Below, piece by piece: positions 23,883 through 32,029 of a DNA stretch of 64,000 bases (position 1 is the stretch's first letter; each line of letters starts with the position of its first letter). The stretch comes from Poritiphilus flavus (lineage in GTDB: Bacteria; Bacteroidota; Bacteroidia; Flavobacteriales; Flavobacteriaceae). The position numbers were made by a program, and so were the translations under genes. The notes under the pieces were generated by a model. The model did not search any database, was not told the origin of the DNA, and worked only from the letters and a program-made list of their open reading frames with translations. The stretch is from NCBI RefSeq assembly GCF_009901585.1, contig NZ_WXYO01000005.1, forward strand, positions 310,001 to 374,000, written 5' to 3'.

Positions 23883-25235
23883 ATGCTGAATATTTCACCC
23901 AATAAATTGAATCAGAAGGTAGACCTTGGGCATTATAAATCAGCTCAAAAGGTCTTTCATAAAAGGCATTACAAGCACTTCAACCGTTTTTTACTGGTGT
24001 TTGCGGCTATAGGAATTATAGTGTTGTTCTTGCCGTGGACCCAGAACATCGCCGGAAAGGGGTACCTGACCACGCTAAAGCCGGATCAGCGCCCGCAGAC
24101 CATACAATCCCCAATACCAGGGAGGATAGAGAGATGGTATGTACAGGAAGGTGATTTTGTAAAGAAAGGCGATACCATATTGTTCATATCTGAGGTTAAG
24201 AATGAATACTTTGATCCCAACCTTTTACAAAGGACCGGGGATCAGATCGCTGCAAAGGCCATGGCCGTGACCTCATACAAGGAGAAGGTAGATGCCCTGA
24301 ATTCGCAAATAGAAGCTTTGCTGACGGAGCGCGGCCTGAAGCTGAAACAAGCGCGCAATAAACTCATACAGTCCAGACTGAAGGTGCAAAGCGATAGTAT
24401 TGATCTGGAAGCTGCCAAAACGAATATTTTGATCGCTCAGCGGCAGTACGATCGGGTGGAGCAACTGGAGAAAGAAGGTCTGAAGGCAGTAACGGACCTG
24501 GAGGCTAAAAGATTGAAGTTACAGGAGGCCCAGGCTAAGCTGATCTCCCAGGAGAATAAGTTACTGGCCGCCAAGAACGAGGTGATCAATTCGGAGGTAG
24601 AGATCAACAGGACACAGGCGGAGTACACCGATAAGATCTCCAAAGCCAAAAGCGATATGTTCACGGCTCAATCCAACCAGTTTGATACCGAAGCTCAGGT
24701 TACCAAATTGGAAAATGAGTACGCCAACTACGAAATGCGTAGTGATCTACATTATATCCGGGCGCCACAAAGCGGGTTTATAAATAAGGCTTTACAGTCC
24801 GGAATTGGGGAAACCTTTAAAGAGGGTGATCGATTAGTGGCTATTATGCCCACGGAGTACGATATGGCTGTAGAGACTTATGTAGAGCCTTTGGATCTGC
24901 CACTGATCCATTTAGGGGAGAAAGTAAGAATACAATTCGATGGTTGGCCTGCTATTGTTTTTAGCGGATGGCCCAACCTGTCCTACGGCACCTATGGAGG
25001 CGAAGTGGTCGCTATCGAGACCTTTATCAGCGATAATGGCAAGTACCGCATTTTGCTGGCCCCGGATAAAGATGACCAGCCCTGGCCTAATGAGATCCGG
25101 GTAGGTTCCGGAGCAAACACCATCGCACTACTCGAAGATGTGCCCATCTGGTTTGAATTGTGGAGGCAACTTAATGGTTTTCCGCCCAATTATTACCAGC
25201 CTGAAAACGAAATGGCCAATTCAAGCACAAAATAA
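23883..25235 (+). CDS. HlyD-family periplasmic adaptor
   Basis: 450 aa. One transmembrane helix at about residues 38-56 (FLLVFAAIGIIVLFLPW), a split biotinyl-lipoyl domain (IQSPIPGRIERWYVQEGDFV, and later IRAPQSGFINKALQSGIG), a long coiled coil between (about 120-290) and a beta-barrel C-terminal part. It bridges the inner-membrane ABC protein and the outer-membrane channel. It begins 5 bp after the ABC gene stop and ends 4 bp before the TolC gene ATG. Confidence 0.92.
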   Translation: MLNISPNKLNQKVDLGHYKSAQKVFHKRHYKHFNRFLLVFAAIGIIVLFLPWTQNIAGKGYLTTLKPDQRPQTIQSPIPGRIERWYVQEGDFVKKGDTILFISEVKNEYFDPNLLQRTGDQIAAKAMAVTSYKEKVDALNSQIEALLTERGLKLKQARNKLIQSRLKVQSDSIDLEAAKTNILIAQRQYDRVEQLEKEGLKAVTDLEAKRLKLQEAQAKLISQENKLLAAKNEVINSEVEINRTQAEYTDKISKAKSDMFTAQSNQFDTEAQVTKLENEYANYEMRSDLHYIRAPQSGFINKALQSGIGETFKEGDRLVAIMPTEYDMAVETYVEPLDLPLIHLGEKVRIQFDGWPAIVFSGWPNLSYGTYGGEVVAIETFISDNGKYRILLAPDKDDQPWPNEIRVGSGANTIALLEDVPIWFELWRQLNGFPPNYYQPENEMANSSTK

Positions 25236-25239
25236 TAGC

Positions 25240-26643
25240 ATGAAATTCCGCGGGATCATATATTTCTTCATATTGCTCTCCCTTGGTCAACTCAGGGGGC
25301 AGGATACCCTTGTGATGAGTTTTAAGGAGTACCTGGGCTATGTGAAAAAATACCATCCTGTAACAAAGCAAGCCGAACTGAACATTGAGATCGGGGAAGC
25401 CAATCTGATGCGTTCCCGCGGAGGTTTTGATCCCAAGATCGAGGTGGATTACGACAGGAAGAAATTTGAGGGAACGGAATACTATGACCGTTTGAATGCC
25501 ACCTTTAAGATCCCGACCTGGTACGGAATAGAACTAAAGGCAAATTTTGAGCAAAATGAAGGAGATTTTATTAACCAGGATGAAACCCTGCCAACAGATG
25601 GCCTTTACAGTGCCGGAGTCTCAGTATCCGTGGGACAGGGACTTTGGATCAACGAGAGAATGGCCACCCTTAGAAAGGCAAAATTCTTTAGAAATCAGAC
25701 CCAGGCAGACCGGGACGTAGAGGTGAACGAAATCCTTTTTCAGGCATCTCTGGCCTATTTTGACTGGCTGCAGGCGTATAAGGACAGCCAGATATTCGGC
25801 AATTTTTTGACCAACGCTCAGACCCGTTTTGAGGGGATCCGGCAGAGCGCTCTAAGCGGAGATATCGCGGCAATCGATACCGTAGAGGCAAAAATAGCAG
25901 TACAGAACAGGGCCTTGAGCCTGGAGCAGGCAAAGGTAAGGCTAAATAACAGGGCTCTGGAACTATCCAATTTTCTCTGGATTGGCGACAACATACCTAT
26001 TGAATTACAACCCAATGTAATTCCGGATAATAATCCTGAGGCTGACATAGATTATGCCCTGGAGATACCGGAAAACCCCTTAGATGGTTTTATCTTGGAA
26101 GAGCACCCGAAGTTGAGATCTTTGGGATTCAAGATTGACGGCCTGGAGGTGGACAGACGTCTGAAAGCAAATAAATTATTACCACAAATAGACCTGGAAT
26201 ACAACTTTCTTACAGAAACCCCTGAGGTCATTCGTTCCTTTGAGACACAGGAGTATAAGGGAGGTGTTAAGTTCCGTTTTCCACTCTTTCTGCGAAAGGA
26301 GCGAGGGGATCTACGCTTGTCAAAATTCAAGCTCCGTGAAGCCCGTTTTGAGTTTGACAATACGGAGATCCAGATCCAGAATAAGATACAGGCCCTGTAT
26401 ACTGAATTAGCTTCTTTTGAAAATCAGAATCAACTAATACTGGACATTGTAACCAATTACGCCCGGCTGCTTCGGGCCGAAGAAAGGAAATTCAGTTTTG
26501 GTGAAAGTTCACTATTCCTGATCAATTCCCGGGAGAGTGCGCTGATCGATGCCGAGCTAAAGCAAAATGAGGTACAGAACAAGTATTTCGGTACCAAAGC
26601 CAAGTTGTTCAACAGCATGGCCATTAATCCGGAAGGACTTTGA
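25240..26643 (+). CDS. TolC-family outer-membrane efflux protein
   Basis: 467 aa from MKFRGIIYFF, which gives a proper signal peptide (ending LRGQ) and starts just after the HlyD stop; the frame is open further upstream but overlaps HlyD. The mature protein has the two helical repeats of the OEP family (for example DVEVNEILFQASLAYFDWLQ and NKIQALYTELASFENQNQLI) and beta-type segments between. It forms the outer-membrane tunnel of the type I exporter encoded just upstream. Substrate unknown; no adjacent gene with RTX repeats or a double-glycine leader is obvious. Confidence 0.9.
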   Translation: MKFRGIIYFFILLSLGQLRGQDTLVMSFKEYLGYVKKYHPVTKQAELNIEIGEANLMRSRGGFDPKIEVDYDRKKFEGTEYYDRLNATFKIPTWYGIELKANFEQNEGDFINQDETLPTDGLYSAGVSVSVGQGLWINERMATLRKAKFFRNQTQADRDVEVNEILFQASLAYFDWLQAYKDSQIFGNFLTNAQTRFEGIRQSALSGDIAAIDTVEAKIAVQNRALSLEQAKVRLNNRALELSNFLWIGDNIPIELQPNVIPDNNPEADIDYALEIPENPLDGFILEEHPKLRSLGFKIDGLEVDRRLKANKLLPQIDLEYNFLTETPEVIRSFETQEYKGGVKFRFPLFLRKERGDLRLSKFKLREARFEFDNTEIQIQNKIQALYTELASFENQNQLILDIVTNYARLLRAEERKFSFGESSLFLINSRESALIDAELKQNEVQNKYFGTKAKLFNSMAINPEGL

Positions 26644-26656
26644 AACGGCAGGCGAT

Positions 26657-27535
26657 ATGGAAAATAATTCGGATAGAACGATCGGCAACTTCAAAACAGT
26701 CCTAAGGGAGACCCTATTTATAATTACCGGTGTTTTTGCGGCGGCATTTGGTTTGGAAAGCTTCCTGTTGCCAAATCGCTTTATTGATGGCGGCGTTACA
26801 GGGATCTCTCTACTCATTACAGAAGTTAGCTCGCAGCCCCTTTGGCTTTTGGTCATATTGGTGAATATTCCCTTTCTCATACTTGGGTGGAAGGTTATTG
26901 GAAAGAATTTTGCGATCAAAGCAAGTCTGGCGATTTTGGCCCTGGGTCTTACCCTGGCCTGGATCAATTTTCCGGAAGTGACCGAAGACAGGCTGCTGGT
27001 AGCCGTTTTCGGAGGTTTCTTTCTGGGTGCAGGTATAGGTCTTTCTATTCGCGGAGGCGGAGTACTGGACGGAACGGAAGTCCTGGCCATATTCCTGAGT
27101 AAAAAACTGGGTACCAAGATCGGAGACCTTATCATTATCATCAATATCATAATTTTCCTGGCAGCGGCTTATCTCCTTTCCATAGAATCTGCGCTGTATT
27201 CTATGCTAACCTATCTGGCAGCCTCCAGGACCCTGGATTTTGTTGTGGAAGGAATTGAGGAATACACCGGGGTTACCATCATTTCCAAACACAGCGACGA
27301 AATACGGATTATGGTTACCGAAAAGCTCGGAAGGGGTTTAACCATATATAAGGCCCAGGGAGGTTATGGCAAAAACGGAATTCACAATGAGTACGACGTG
27401 ATCTATACCGTGATCACCCGACTGGAGATTAGTAGACTGAATAAAGAAATTCAAAGGATAGATCCCAACGCCTTTGTGGTCATGAGCAGTATTAATGATA
27501 CCCGGGGAGGAATGGTCAAAAAGCGGGCATTGTAA
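26657..27535 (+). CDS. YitT-family membrane protein with DUF2179 domain
   Basis: 292 aa from MENNSDRTIGN, 13 bp after the TolC stop; earlier in-frame codons overlap TolC. Five or six membrane segments (for example LFIITGVFAAAFGLESFLL, AAYLLSIESALYSMLTYLAA) with the family motif NRFIDGGVTGISLLI near 45-60. The C-terminal soluble DUF2179 domain (about 215-290) has GRGLTIYKAQGGYGK and DPNAFVVMSS. Members are integral membrane proteins of unknown transport function. It may belong to the TetR operon by spacing. Confidence 0.85.
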   Translation: MENNSDRTIGNFKTVLRETLFIITGVFAAAFGLESFLLPNRFIDGGVTGISLLITEVSSQPLWLLVILVNIPFLILGWKVIGKNFAIKASLAILALGLTLAWINFPEVTEDRLLVAVFGGFFLGAGIGLSIRGGGVLDGTEVLAIFLSKKLGTKIGDLIIIINIIIFLAAAYLLSIESALYSMLTYLAASRTLDFVVEGIEEYTGVTIISKHSDEIRIMVTEKLGRGLTIYKAQGGYGKNGIHNEYDVIYTVITRLEISRLNKEIQRIDPNAFVVMSSINDTRGGMVKKRAL

Positions 27536-27611
27536 GTTTTGGCACCATTATACTACCAATAGCTGGCAGATTAATCGCCTGAGGGCATTTGGCGATAACT
27601 AATACAGCATA

Positions 27612-28244
27612 ATGAAAGATCAAGTAAAGGAAACCATGACGAAACCTACGGAGGATCTGATCCGGGATAGCCTGCCCGGGTCCATGTCTTATAAAGAATA
27701 CACTTCTTTAATGGACAGCCTGGCTAGATCTGGTAACACTACAGGAGAATATACCCCCGCTAATGAGAATTATACTTTGTTAAACGACCGTCGCATAAAG
27801 CGATGGGATAAGAAATTCAGTGTAACCGAGGATGCGTTGGCAAAGATCGCTGCCTATCCCAGGGAGATCCTTTGGCTAGTGCTAACGGAAAGCTGGTGTG
27901 GGGATGCTGCACCCACTATGCCGGTCATGAATAAAATTGCCGAGGCCTCACCTAATATCACGCTCAGGGTATTGCTCCGGGATGAGAATCCCGAACTTAT
28001 GAGCAGGTTCCTTACCAATCAGGCGATGTCCATACCCAAGCTGATCATGGTTGACAAGGGTTCCTTTGAAGTTTTAGGCAGCTGGGGCCCAAGGCCGTCA
28101 ACCGCGACTAAGTTGGCAGCGGATTACAAGGCCGTTCACGGTAAACTGTCCAAGGAATTTAAACAGGATCTGCAAATGTGGTACAACAGGGACAAGGGTA
28201 AGGATACTTTCAAGGACCTGATGCAACTACTTGCTCTGGAATAA
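27612..28244 (+). CDS. Thioredoxin-fold protein with a single-Cys active site
   Basis: 210 aa, no signal peptide, so cytoplasmic. The C-terminal two thirds follow the thioredoxin fold; the position of WCxxC reads ESWCGDAAP (about residues 95-103), keeping only the first Cys, and IPKLIMVDKG supplies the cis-Pro loop. This is a known subgroup of thioredoxin-family proteins in Bacteroidota with unclear activity, possibly monothiol chemistry. Convergent with the TonB-like gene, overlapping its 3' end by 18 bp. Confidence 0.85.
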   Translation: MKDQVKETMTKPTEDLIRDSLPGSMSYKEYTSLMDSLARSGNTTGEYTPANENYTLLNDRRIKRWDKKFSVTEDALAKIAAYPREILWLVLTESWCGDAAPTMPVMNKIAEASPNITLRVLLRDENPELMSRFLTNQAMSIPKLIMVDKGSFEVLGSWGPRPSTATKLAADYKAVHGKLSKEFKQDLQMWYNRDKGKDTFKDLMQLLALE

Positions 28245-28952
28245 ATAGGTAATGGTGCCTTTCTGCATGGCGAGGTTAGAGGAGCTGAACTTGGCCCTCA
28301 GGGCATAAGTGATGGCGTTATCCACCAGGCAGCCGTTGGAAGTTCCTGAACTTTTATCGTTAAAATCCGCCTCTATGACATTTCCATTGGCATCTACCTC
28401 AATATTGATAACTACCTTGCCACCCTCAATACAGGTATAGATCGGTGGTGGTAAGCGATAACCTGTTCTTCCCACCAGGGAATACGATACCGAAGTTTTT
28501 CGTTTTGCAAGGTTCTGGGTAAATTCCTGCTTCTGTGCCTCCTTCTCCCCAAGCATTTCCTTGAGTTCTTCTCGTTTTTTGGCGAGTTCTTTAAGGTTTG
28601 CGGTATAACTATCTTCCGAATCCAGAAAATCCTTGAGGTCTTCGTCACTTGCGGCTTCCTTCTCCTCCATGATTTCCTCCAACGTCTTTAAGGGCTCAGG
28701 GTTACCGTAGGTGGGCTTGGCCGTTTCGTTAAAAGCCATATGGCTCTTAATAGGGTCTGCCTTAGCCATTTCCTCCAGAAGCTTTTCCTGTTCTTCCAGC
28801 AACTCCTCCAGGTCCTCGTCGGCCAGGCTCATCTCTATCACATATTCCTCCTTTGCCTCAGCCCCAAGATGGATGTTGTACAACAACAGTACCATGATGG
28901 ACAAGGAGAAAAAAGTGATAAGAAAAGAAAGTTGACTTCTGTTCAGGTTCAT
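28227..28952 (-). CDS. TonB-like energy transducer
   Basis: 241 aa. One N-terminal membrane anchor (about 9-27; LSFLITFFSLSIMVLLLY), a long acidic coiled-coil middle (EELLEEQEKLLEEMAK, KKREELKEMLGEKEAQ) and a C-terminal TonB-type domain (EGGKVVINIEVDANGNVIEA, ending LQKGTITYLF-like). The usual Pro-rich linker is replaced by Glu/Lys helix. Likely spans the periplasm, but no ExbB/ExbD or receptor genes adjoin. The C-terminal coding end overlaps the convergent thioredoxin-like gene. Confidence 0.75.
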   Translation of the reverse strand: MNLNRSQLSFLITFFSLSIMVLLLYNIHLGAEAKEEYVIEMSLADEDLEELLEEQEKLLEEMAKADPIKSHMAFNETAKPTYGNPEPLKTLEEIMEEKEAASDEDLKDFLDSEDSYTANLKELAKKREELKEMLGEKEAQKQEFTQNLAKRKTSVSYSLVGRTGYRLPPPIYTCIEGGKVVINIEVDANGNVIEADFNDKSSGTSNGCLVDNAITYALRAKFSSSNLAMQKGTITYLFQSK

Positions 28953-29023
28953 ACTGCTTATAACCGCTTTTTTCAGAAAATATTTTAAAAAATCGTTGAA
29001 TCGAAAAGTTAGATCCTACAAAA

Positions 29024-29731
29024 TCAAGCTTTTATGTTTTTTGTAGTCAATCTTTCCGAAAAATCTTTAGGGGCTAGCGAATTATCTACGTTATAATCCC
29101 CTATTTTGGTTCTTCTCAGCTCGGACAAATGTGCCCCACAGCCCAATATCTGGCCAAAATCATGGGCCAGAGATCTTATATAAGTCCCTTTTCCGCATTG
29201 GACTTTAAATTGCACTTCAGGAATTTGTATTGCCGTGATCTCAAAAGACAGTATTTCAATGGTCCGTGCCTTTAGAGCCACTTCTTTACCGTCCCTGGCA
29301 TATTCATAAAGTCGTTTTCCGTCTTTCTTCAGGGCGGAGAATACGGGAGGAAGCTGTTCCAGGGTACCTGTTAGTTGGCCTGCAGCCTGGTAAATTGCCT
29401 CCGGGCTAATATTGTCCGTTGGAAACCTTTGGTCTATCTCAGTCTCAAGATCGTAGGAAGGCGTTGTGGCGCCCAGGGTAATCGTTCCGGTATATTCCTT
29501 GTTCTGGCCCTGTAGCTCACTGATCCTTTTAGTGAATTTCCCGGTACAGATAAGTAAAAGCCCGGTAGCCAGCGGATCCAGGGTTCCCGCATGGCCGACC
29601 TTTATTTTTTTAAGGTTAAATGCTCTTCTGATGGCCCAGCGAACGGCATTGACAGCCTGAAAGGATGTCCACTCCAAAGGCTTATCTATAAGCAGGATCT
29701 GACCTTCCAGAAAATCTTCCTTACTTTTCAT
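29024..29731 (-). CDS. truB: tRNA pseudouridine(55) synthase
   Basis: 235 aa, the size of TruB without a large PUA extension. It converts U55 in the T-loop of tRNAs to pseudouridine. Catalytic motif HAGTLDPLATGLLLICTGK at about 47-65 with the nucleophilic Asp, plus the start IDKPLEWTSFQAVNAVR and the GTYIRSLAHDFGQ motif (about 182-194). Its ATG overlaps the end of the upstream 55-aa gene. Last gene of the ftsX-DUF3098-uppP-truB operon. Confidence 0.96.
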   Translation of the reverse strand: MKSKEDFLEGQILLIDKPLEWTSFQAVNAVRWAIRRAFNLKKIKVGHAGTLDPLATGLLLICTGKFTKRISELQGQNKEYTGTITLGATTPSYDLETEIDQRFPTDNISPEAIYQAAGQLTGTLEQLPPVFSALKKDGKRLYEYARDGKEVALKARTIEILSFEITAIQIPEVQFKVQCGKGTYIRSLAHDFGQILGCGAHLSELRRTKIGDYNVDNSLAPKDFSERLTTKNIKA

Positions 29732-29888
29732 CCGTAATCTTTTGAAAATTTGCAGCCTCTCTTTCTTTAGTACTGCTTTTGGGCAGGTTGCCGCTTCCGA
29801 TAAAGTAACCGAGAAAAAACAGACCTACCGGAGATAAAATTAAAAGAAAGACTGAAATCAATTGCCATAAACCCATAATCATACTCAT
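29721..29888 (-). CDS. 55-aa single-pass membrane protein between uppP and truB
   Basis: Starts at ATG 29886-29888 (MSMIMGLWQLISVFLL) and ends at TAA 29721-29723, overlapping the truB start by 11 bp. One hydrophobic helix (about 5-31, with a GYFIG motif) and a polar Lys/Glu C-terminal tail. The tight overlap and operon position support a real gene. Function unknown; the position recalls small membrane proteins of cell-envelope operons. Confidence 0.75.
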   Translation of the reverse strand: MSMIMGLWQLISVFLLILSPVGLFFLGYFIGSGNLPKSSTKEREAANFQKITDEK

Positions 29889-29918
29889 TTTGCAAAGGTT
29901 CAGCTGGGATTTACAATA

Positions 29919-30713
29919 TTAACCCCAAAAACTGTACCCAATTGCAATACATCCCACTATAAGGCAGTAAATAGCGAAATAAGTCAGCTTGCTCTTGCGC
30001 ACTAATTGGATCATCCAGGTACAGGCTACCAGCCCTGCAATAAAGGCTGCGACAAAGCCGGCTCCCATGGCTACGGTCTGCTCACTTTCAAAATTGAGCT
30101 GCCCGCTAAAGATATCCTTTGCCATTTTACCAAGGATCAGAGGTACTACCATTAAGAAGGAGAAGCGTGCGGCCCTGCTTTTATCAACCCCTAACAAAAC
30201 CGAAGTTGAAATAGTCGCACCACTCCTGGAAATCCCCGGGAGTACGGCTATGGCTTGTGAAACCCCTATGATAAAGGACTTCCAGTAAGACACTCCTTTG
30301 TCGGTATCCTTGGCACGATCTGCCAGAAATAGCAGAACAGCAGTGACCAATAACATGAGCCCGACAAAGCGGATATCACCGCCAAAAAAGGACTCGAGTT
30401 GCTCTTCAAATAGTAGTCCTATCAGGGCTGCAGGGATCATGGAGATAATGATCTTTAATGAAAATTGCGTCTCTTCGTTCCACTTGAATTGAAACAAGCC
30501 TTTAAAGATATCCAAAACATCTTTCCTGAAAACTACAATGGTACTAAGGGCGGTGGCAAAGTGGAGTACAACCGTGAACAGCAGACTTTCCTGAGGGATG
30601 GAATCGTCTCCCAATATCGCTTTTCCCAATTCCAGGTGACCGCTGGACGAAACAGGAAGAAATTCGGTGAGGCCCTGTACAATCCCCAGGATGATCGCGT
30701 CAATTACTTCCAA
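29919..30713 (-). CDS. uppP: Undecaprenyl-diphosphate phosphatase
   Basis: 264 aa, full length. It dephosphorylates undecaprenyl diphosphate to recycle the lipid carrier for peptidoglycan and other envelope polymers. Signature motifs are both present: GLTEFLPVSSSGHLELG near residue 15-31 and the second motif PGISRSGATISTSVLLG near 160-176. About eight membrane helices. The start is a TTG placed directly after the TAA of the DUF3098 gene; no ATG is available nearby. Confidence 0.96.
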   Translation of the reverse strand: MEVIDAIILGIVQGLTEFLPVSSSGHLELGKAILGDDSIPQESLLFTVVLHFATALSTIVVFRKDVLDIFKGLFQFKWNEETQFSLKIIISMIPAALIGLLFEEQLESFFGGDIRFVGLMLLVTAVLLFLADRAKDTDKGVSYWKSFIIGVSQAIAVLPGISRSGATISTSVLLGVDKSRAARFSFLMVVPLILGKMAKDIFSGQLNFESEQTVAMGAGFVAAFIAGLVACTWMIQLVRKSKLTYFAIYCLIVGCIAIGYSFWG

Positions 30714-30983
30714 TTACTTTTTTTTCTTGTGCGGATTTAACAAAATAGCATAGACTTCAATGCCCAGGCCAATCAGCACCAGGGTGGGTGCCAGGCGAAT
30801 TCTTCTAAAACTGTATATCTCCGGGTTGAAAACATTCGGGTCGTCACTTCCTCCACCGCTCATCAGAAGGAACCCCAGGGCAATACAGGCCAACCCAATA
30901 GCCATAAAAAGGTAATTCCTTTTCTGAAAGATGAACTCTGCCTTGGGCTTTTTGTCCTGTTGACTAGTTTGCTTCTTGCTCAT
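30714..30983 (-). CDS. DUF3098 small membrane protein
   Basis: 89 aa with a basic N-terminus and two membrane helices (YLFMAIGLACIALGFLLMSGG and LAPTLVLIGLGIEVYAILL). The family is typical of Bacteroidota and sits between ftsX and uppP, as here. Starts 9 bp after the ftsX stop; its own stop abuts the uppP TTG. No known biochemical role; probably linked to division or envelope assembly by context. Confidence 0.88.
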   Translation of the reverse strand: MSKKQTSQQDKKPKAEFIFQKRNYLFMAIGLACIALGFLLMSGGGSDDPNVFNPEIYSFRRIRLAPTLVLIGLGIEVYAILLNPHKKKK

Positions 30984-30992
30984 CCGGCAAAG

Positions 30993-31871
30993 TTAATAAT
31001 ATAAATCATCCGTCCTAAGATTTAGGAAGCGTTGGGTGGCAAAATAAGTGCTAATCAACGAAATAAGCACGCCCAATACAAAAACACTGACAAAAAGAAC
31101 ACTCAGGATCAACACGTCCTGAAATAACTGCAGTTCGGGAAAGTTCAGGTCTATATAGTACATCACTAATCCAAGGGCAAGCAGGGCAACAAAGGCCCCT
31201 ATCATTCCCAGTTTTATATTGGTCCAGATGAAAGGCTTTCTGATGAATTTTTTAGTGGCCCCCACCATCTGCATGGTTTTTATGATAAAGCGCTTGGAAT
31301 AAATGGAAAGGCGTATGGAACTGTTTATAAGTAAGACCGCGATAAAGGTAAATACGGCACTGGCCACCAATATCCAAAAACTGATCTTCTTCACATTTTC
31401 AGTAAGTAAGGCGATCAGTGGGCGGTCATAGCTCACTTCTTCCACAAAGCTCCTGGCCGCGATCTCCTCCGCAATCACTTCTATCTGTTCGGTAGATACA
31501 AAATCAGCATTCAATTTTACGTCCACCGAATTCTTTAGCGGGTTGTAACCGAGGAAATCCAGGAAGTTCTCGCCTATCTCCTCGCTGTGCTGCTCAGCTG
31601 CCTCTTCTTTGGACACAAAGGTGGCGGATTTTGTATAGTCTGACATGGCCAGGCTTTTCTGCAGCTGGTCTATCTCTACCTGCTTGGCACTGTCCTTTAG
31701 AAATACGGATATGGTTATCTGTTCCTTGAAATGATCGGCCAGTTTTTTGGTGTTGAGGACCAACATGCCCAAAATACCCAATAAGAAAAGTACTAGCCCG
31801 ATACTTAACACCACCGAGAAGTAAGAAGAGATGAGTTTCCGTTTTTGATAACGTTCAAAAGATTTGCTCAT
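30993..31871 (-). CDS. ftsX: Cell-division ABC transporter permease FtsX
   Basis: 292 aa. Topology of FtsX: N-terminal helix (about 18-40), a periplasmic domain (about 45-165) and three C-terminal helices (about 168-285) with the FtsX/MacB-type permease segment IKTMQMVGATKKFIRKPFI. It partners with FtsE and controls peptidoglycan hydrolases at the septum. ftsE is not in this window. First gene of the minus-strand operon, divergent from leuS. Confidence 0.93.
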   Translation of the reverse strand: MSKSFERYQKRKLISSYFSVVLSIGLVLFLLGILGMLVLNTKKLADHFKEQITISVFLKDSAKQVEIDQLQKSLAMSDYTKSATFVSKEEAAEQHSEEIGENFLDFLGYNPLKNSVDVKLNADFVSTEQIEVIAEEIAARSFVEEVSYDRPLIALLTENVKKISFWILVASAVFTFIAVLLINSSIRLSIYSKRFIIKTMQMVGATKKFIRKPFIWTNIKLGMIGAFVALLALGLVMYYIDLNFPELQLFQDVLILSVLFVSVFVLGVLISLISTYFATQRFLNLRTDDLYY

Positions 31872-31917
31872 TGCGGCTTAAGAATACGTAAAAATAGGAA
31901 AGTAAATGGATTCGACT

Positions 31918-31994
31918 TATTTTTGCGCCTAGAAAAAATGAGGTCATCCCAGGGTCAGGAGTACACGGAGGCCCAGGGATGATCCTTTTTTATT
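31918..31994 (+). promoter_or_regulatory. leuS leader: -7 element, mini-ORF and terminator-like hairpin
   Basis: TATTTTTG (31918-31925) matches TAnnTTTG. A 14-codon frame follows (31938-31982, MRSSQGQEYTEAQG). It exactly spans a hairpin: TCATCCC (31944-31950) with GGGATGA (31976-31982), extended by GGG/CCC after one mismatch. A U-rich run (TCCTTTTTTATTTT, to 31994) comes next, then leuS at 32030. This looks like an attenuator, but the mini-ORF has no Leu codons. Confidence 0.5.
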
Positions 31995-32029
31995 TTGCAT
32001 TGCAGGTGAACAACCTCAGAAGAACGATT

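Noticed and set aside
31938-32029. T-box riboswitch before leuS
   Set aside because: No T-box sequence or specifier loop is visible and these elements are not expected in Bacteroidota; a simple hairpin with a U-run is all that can be seen.
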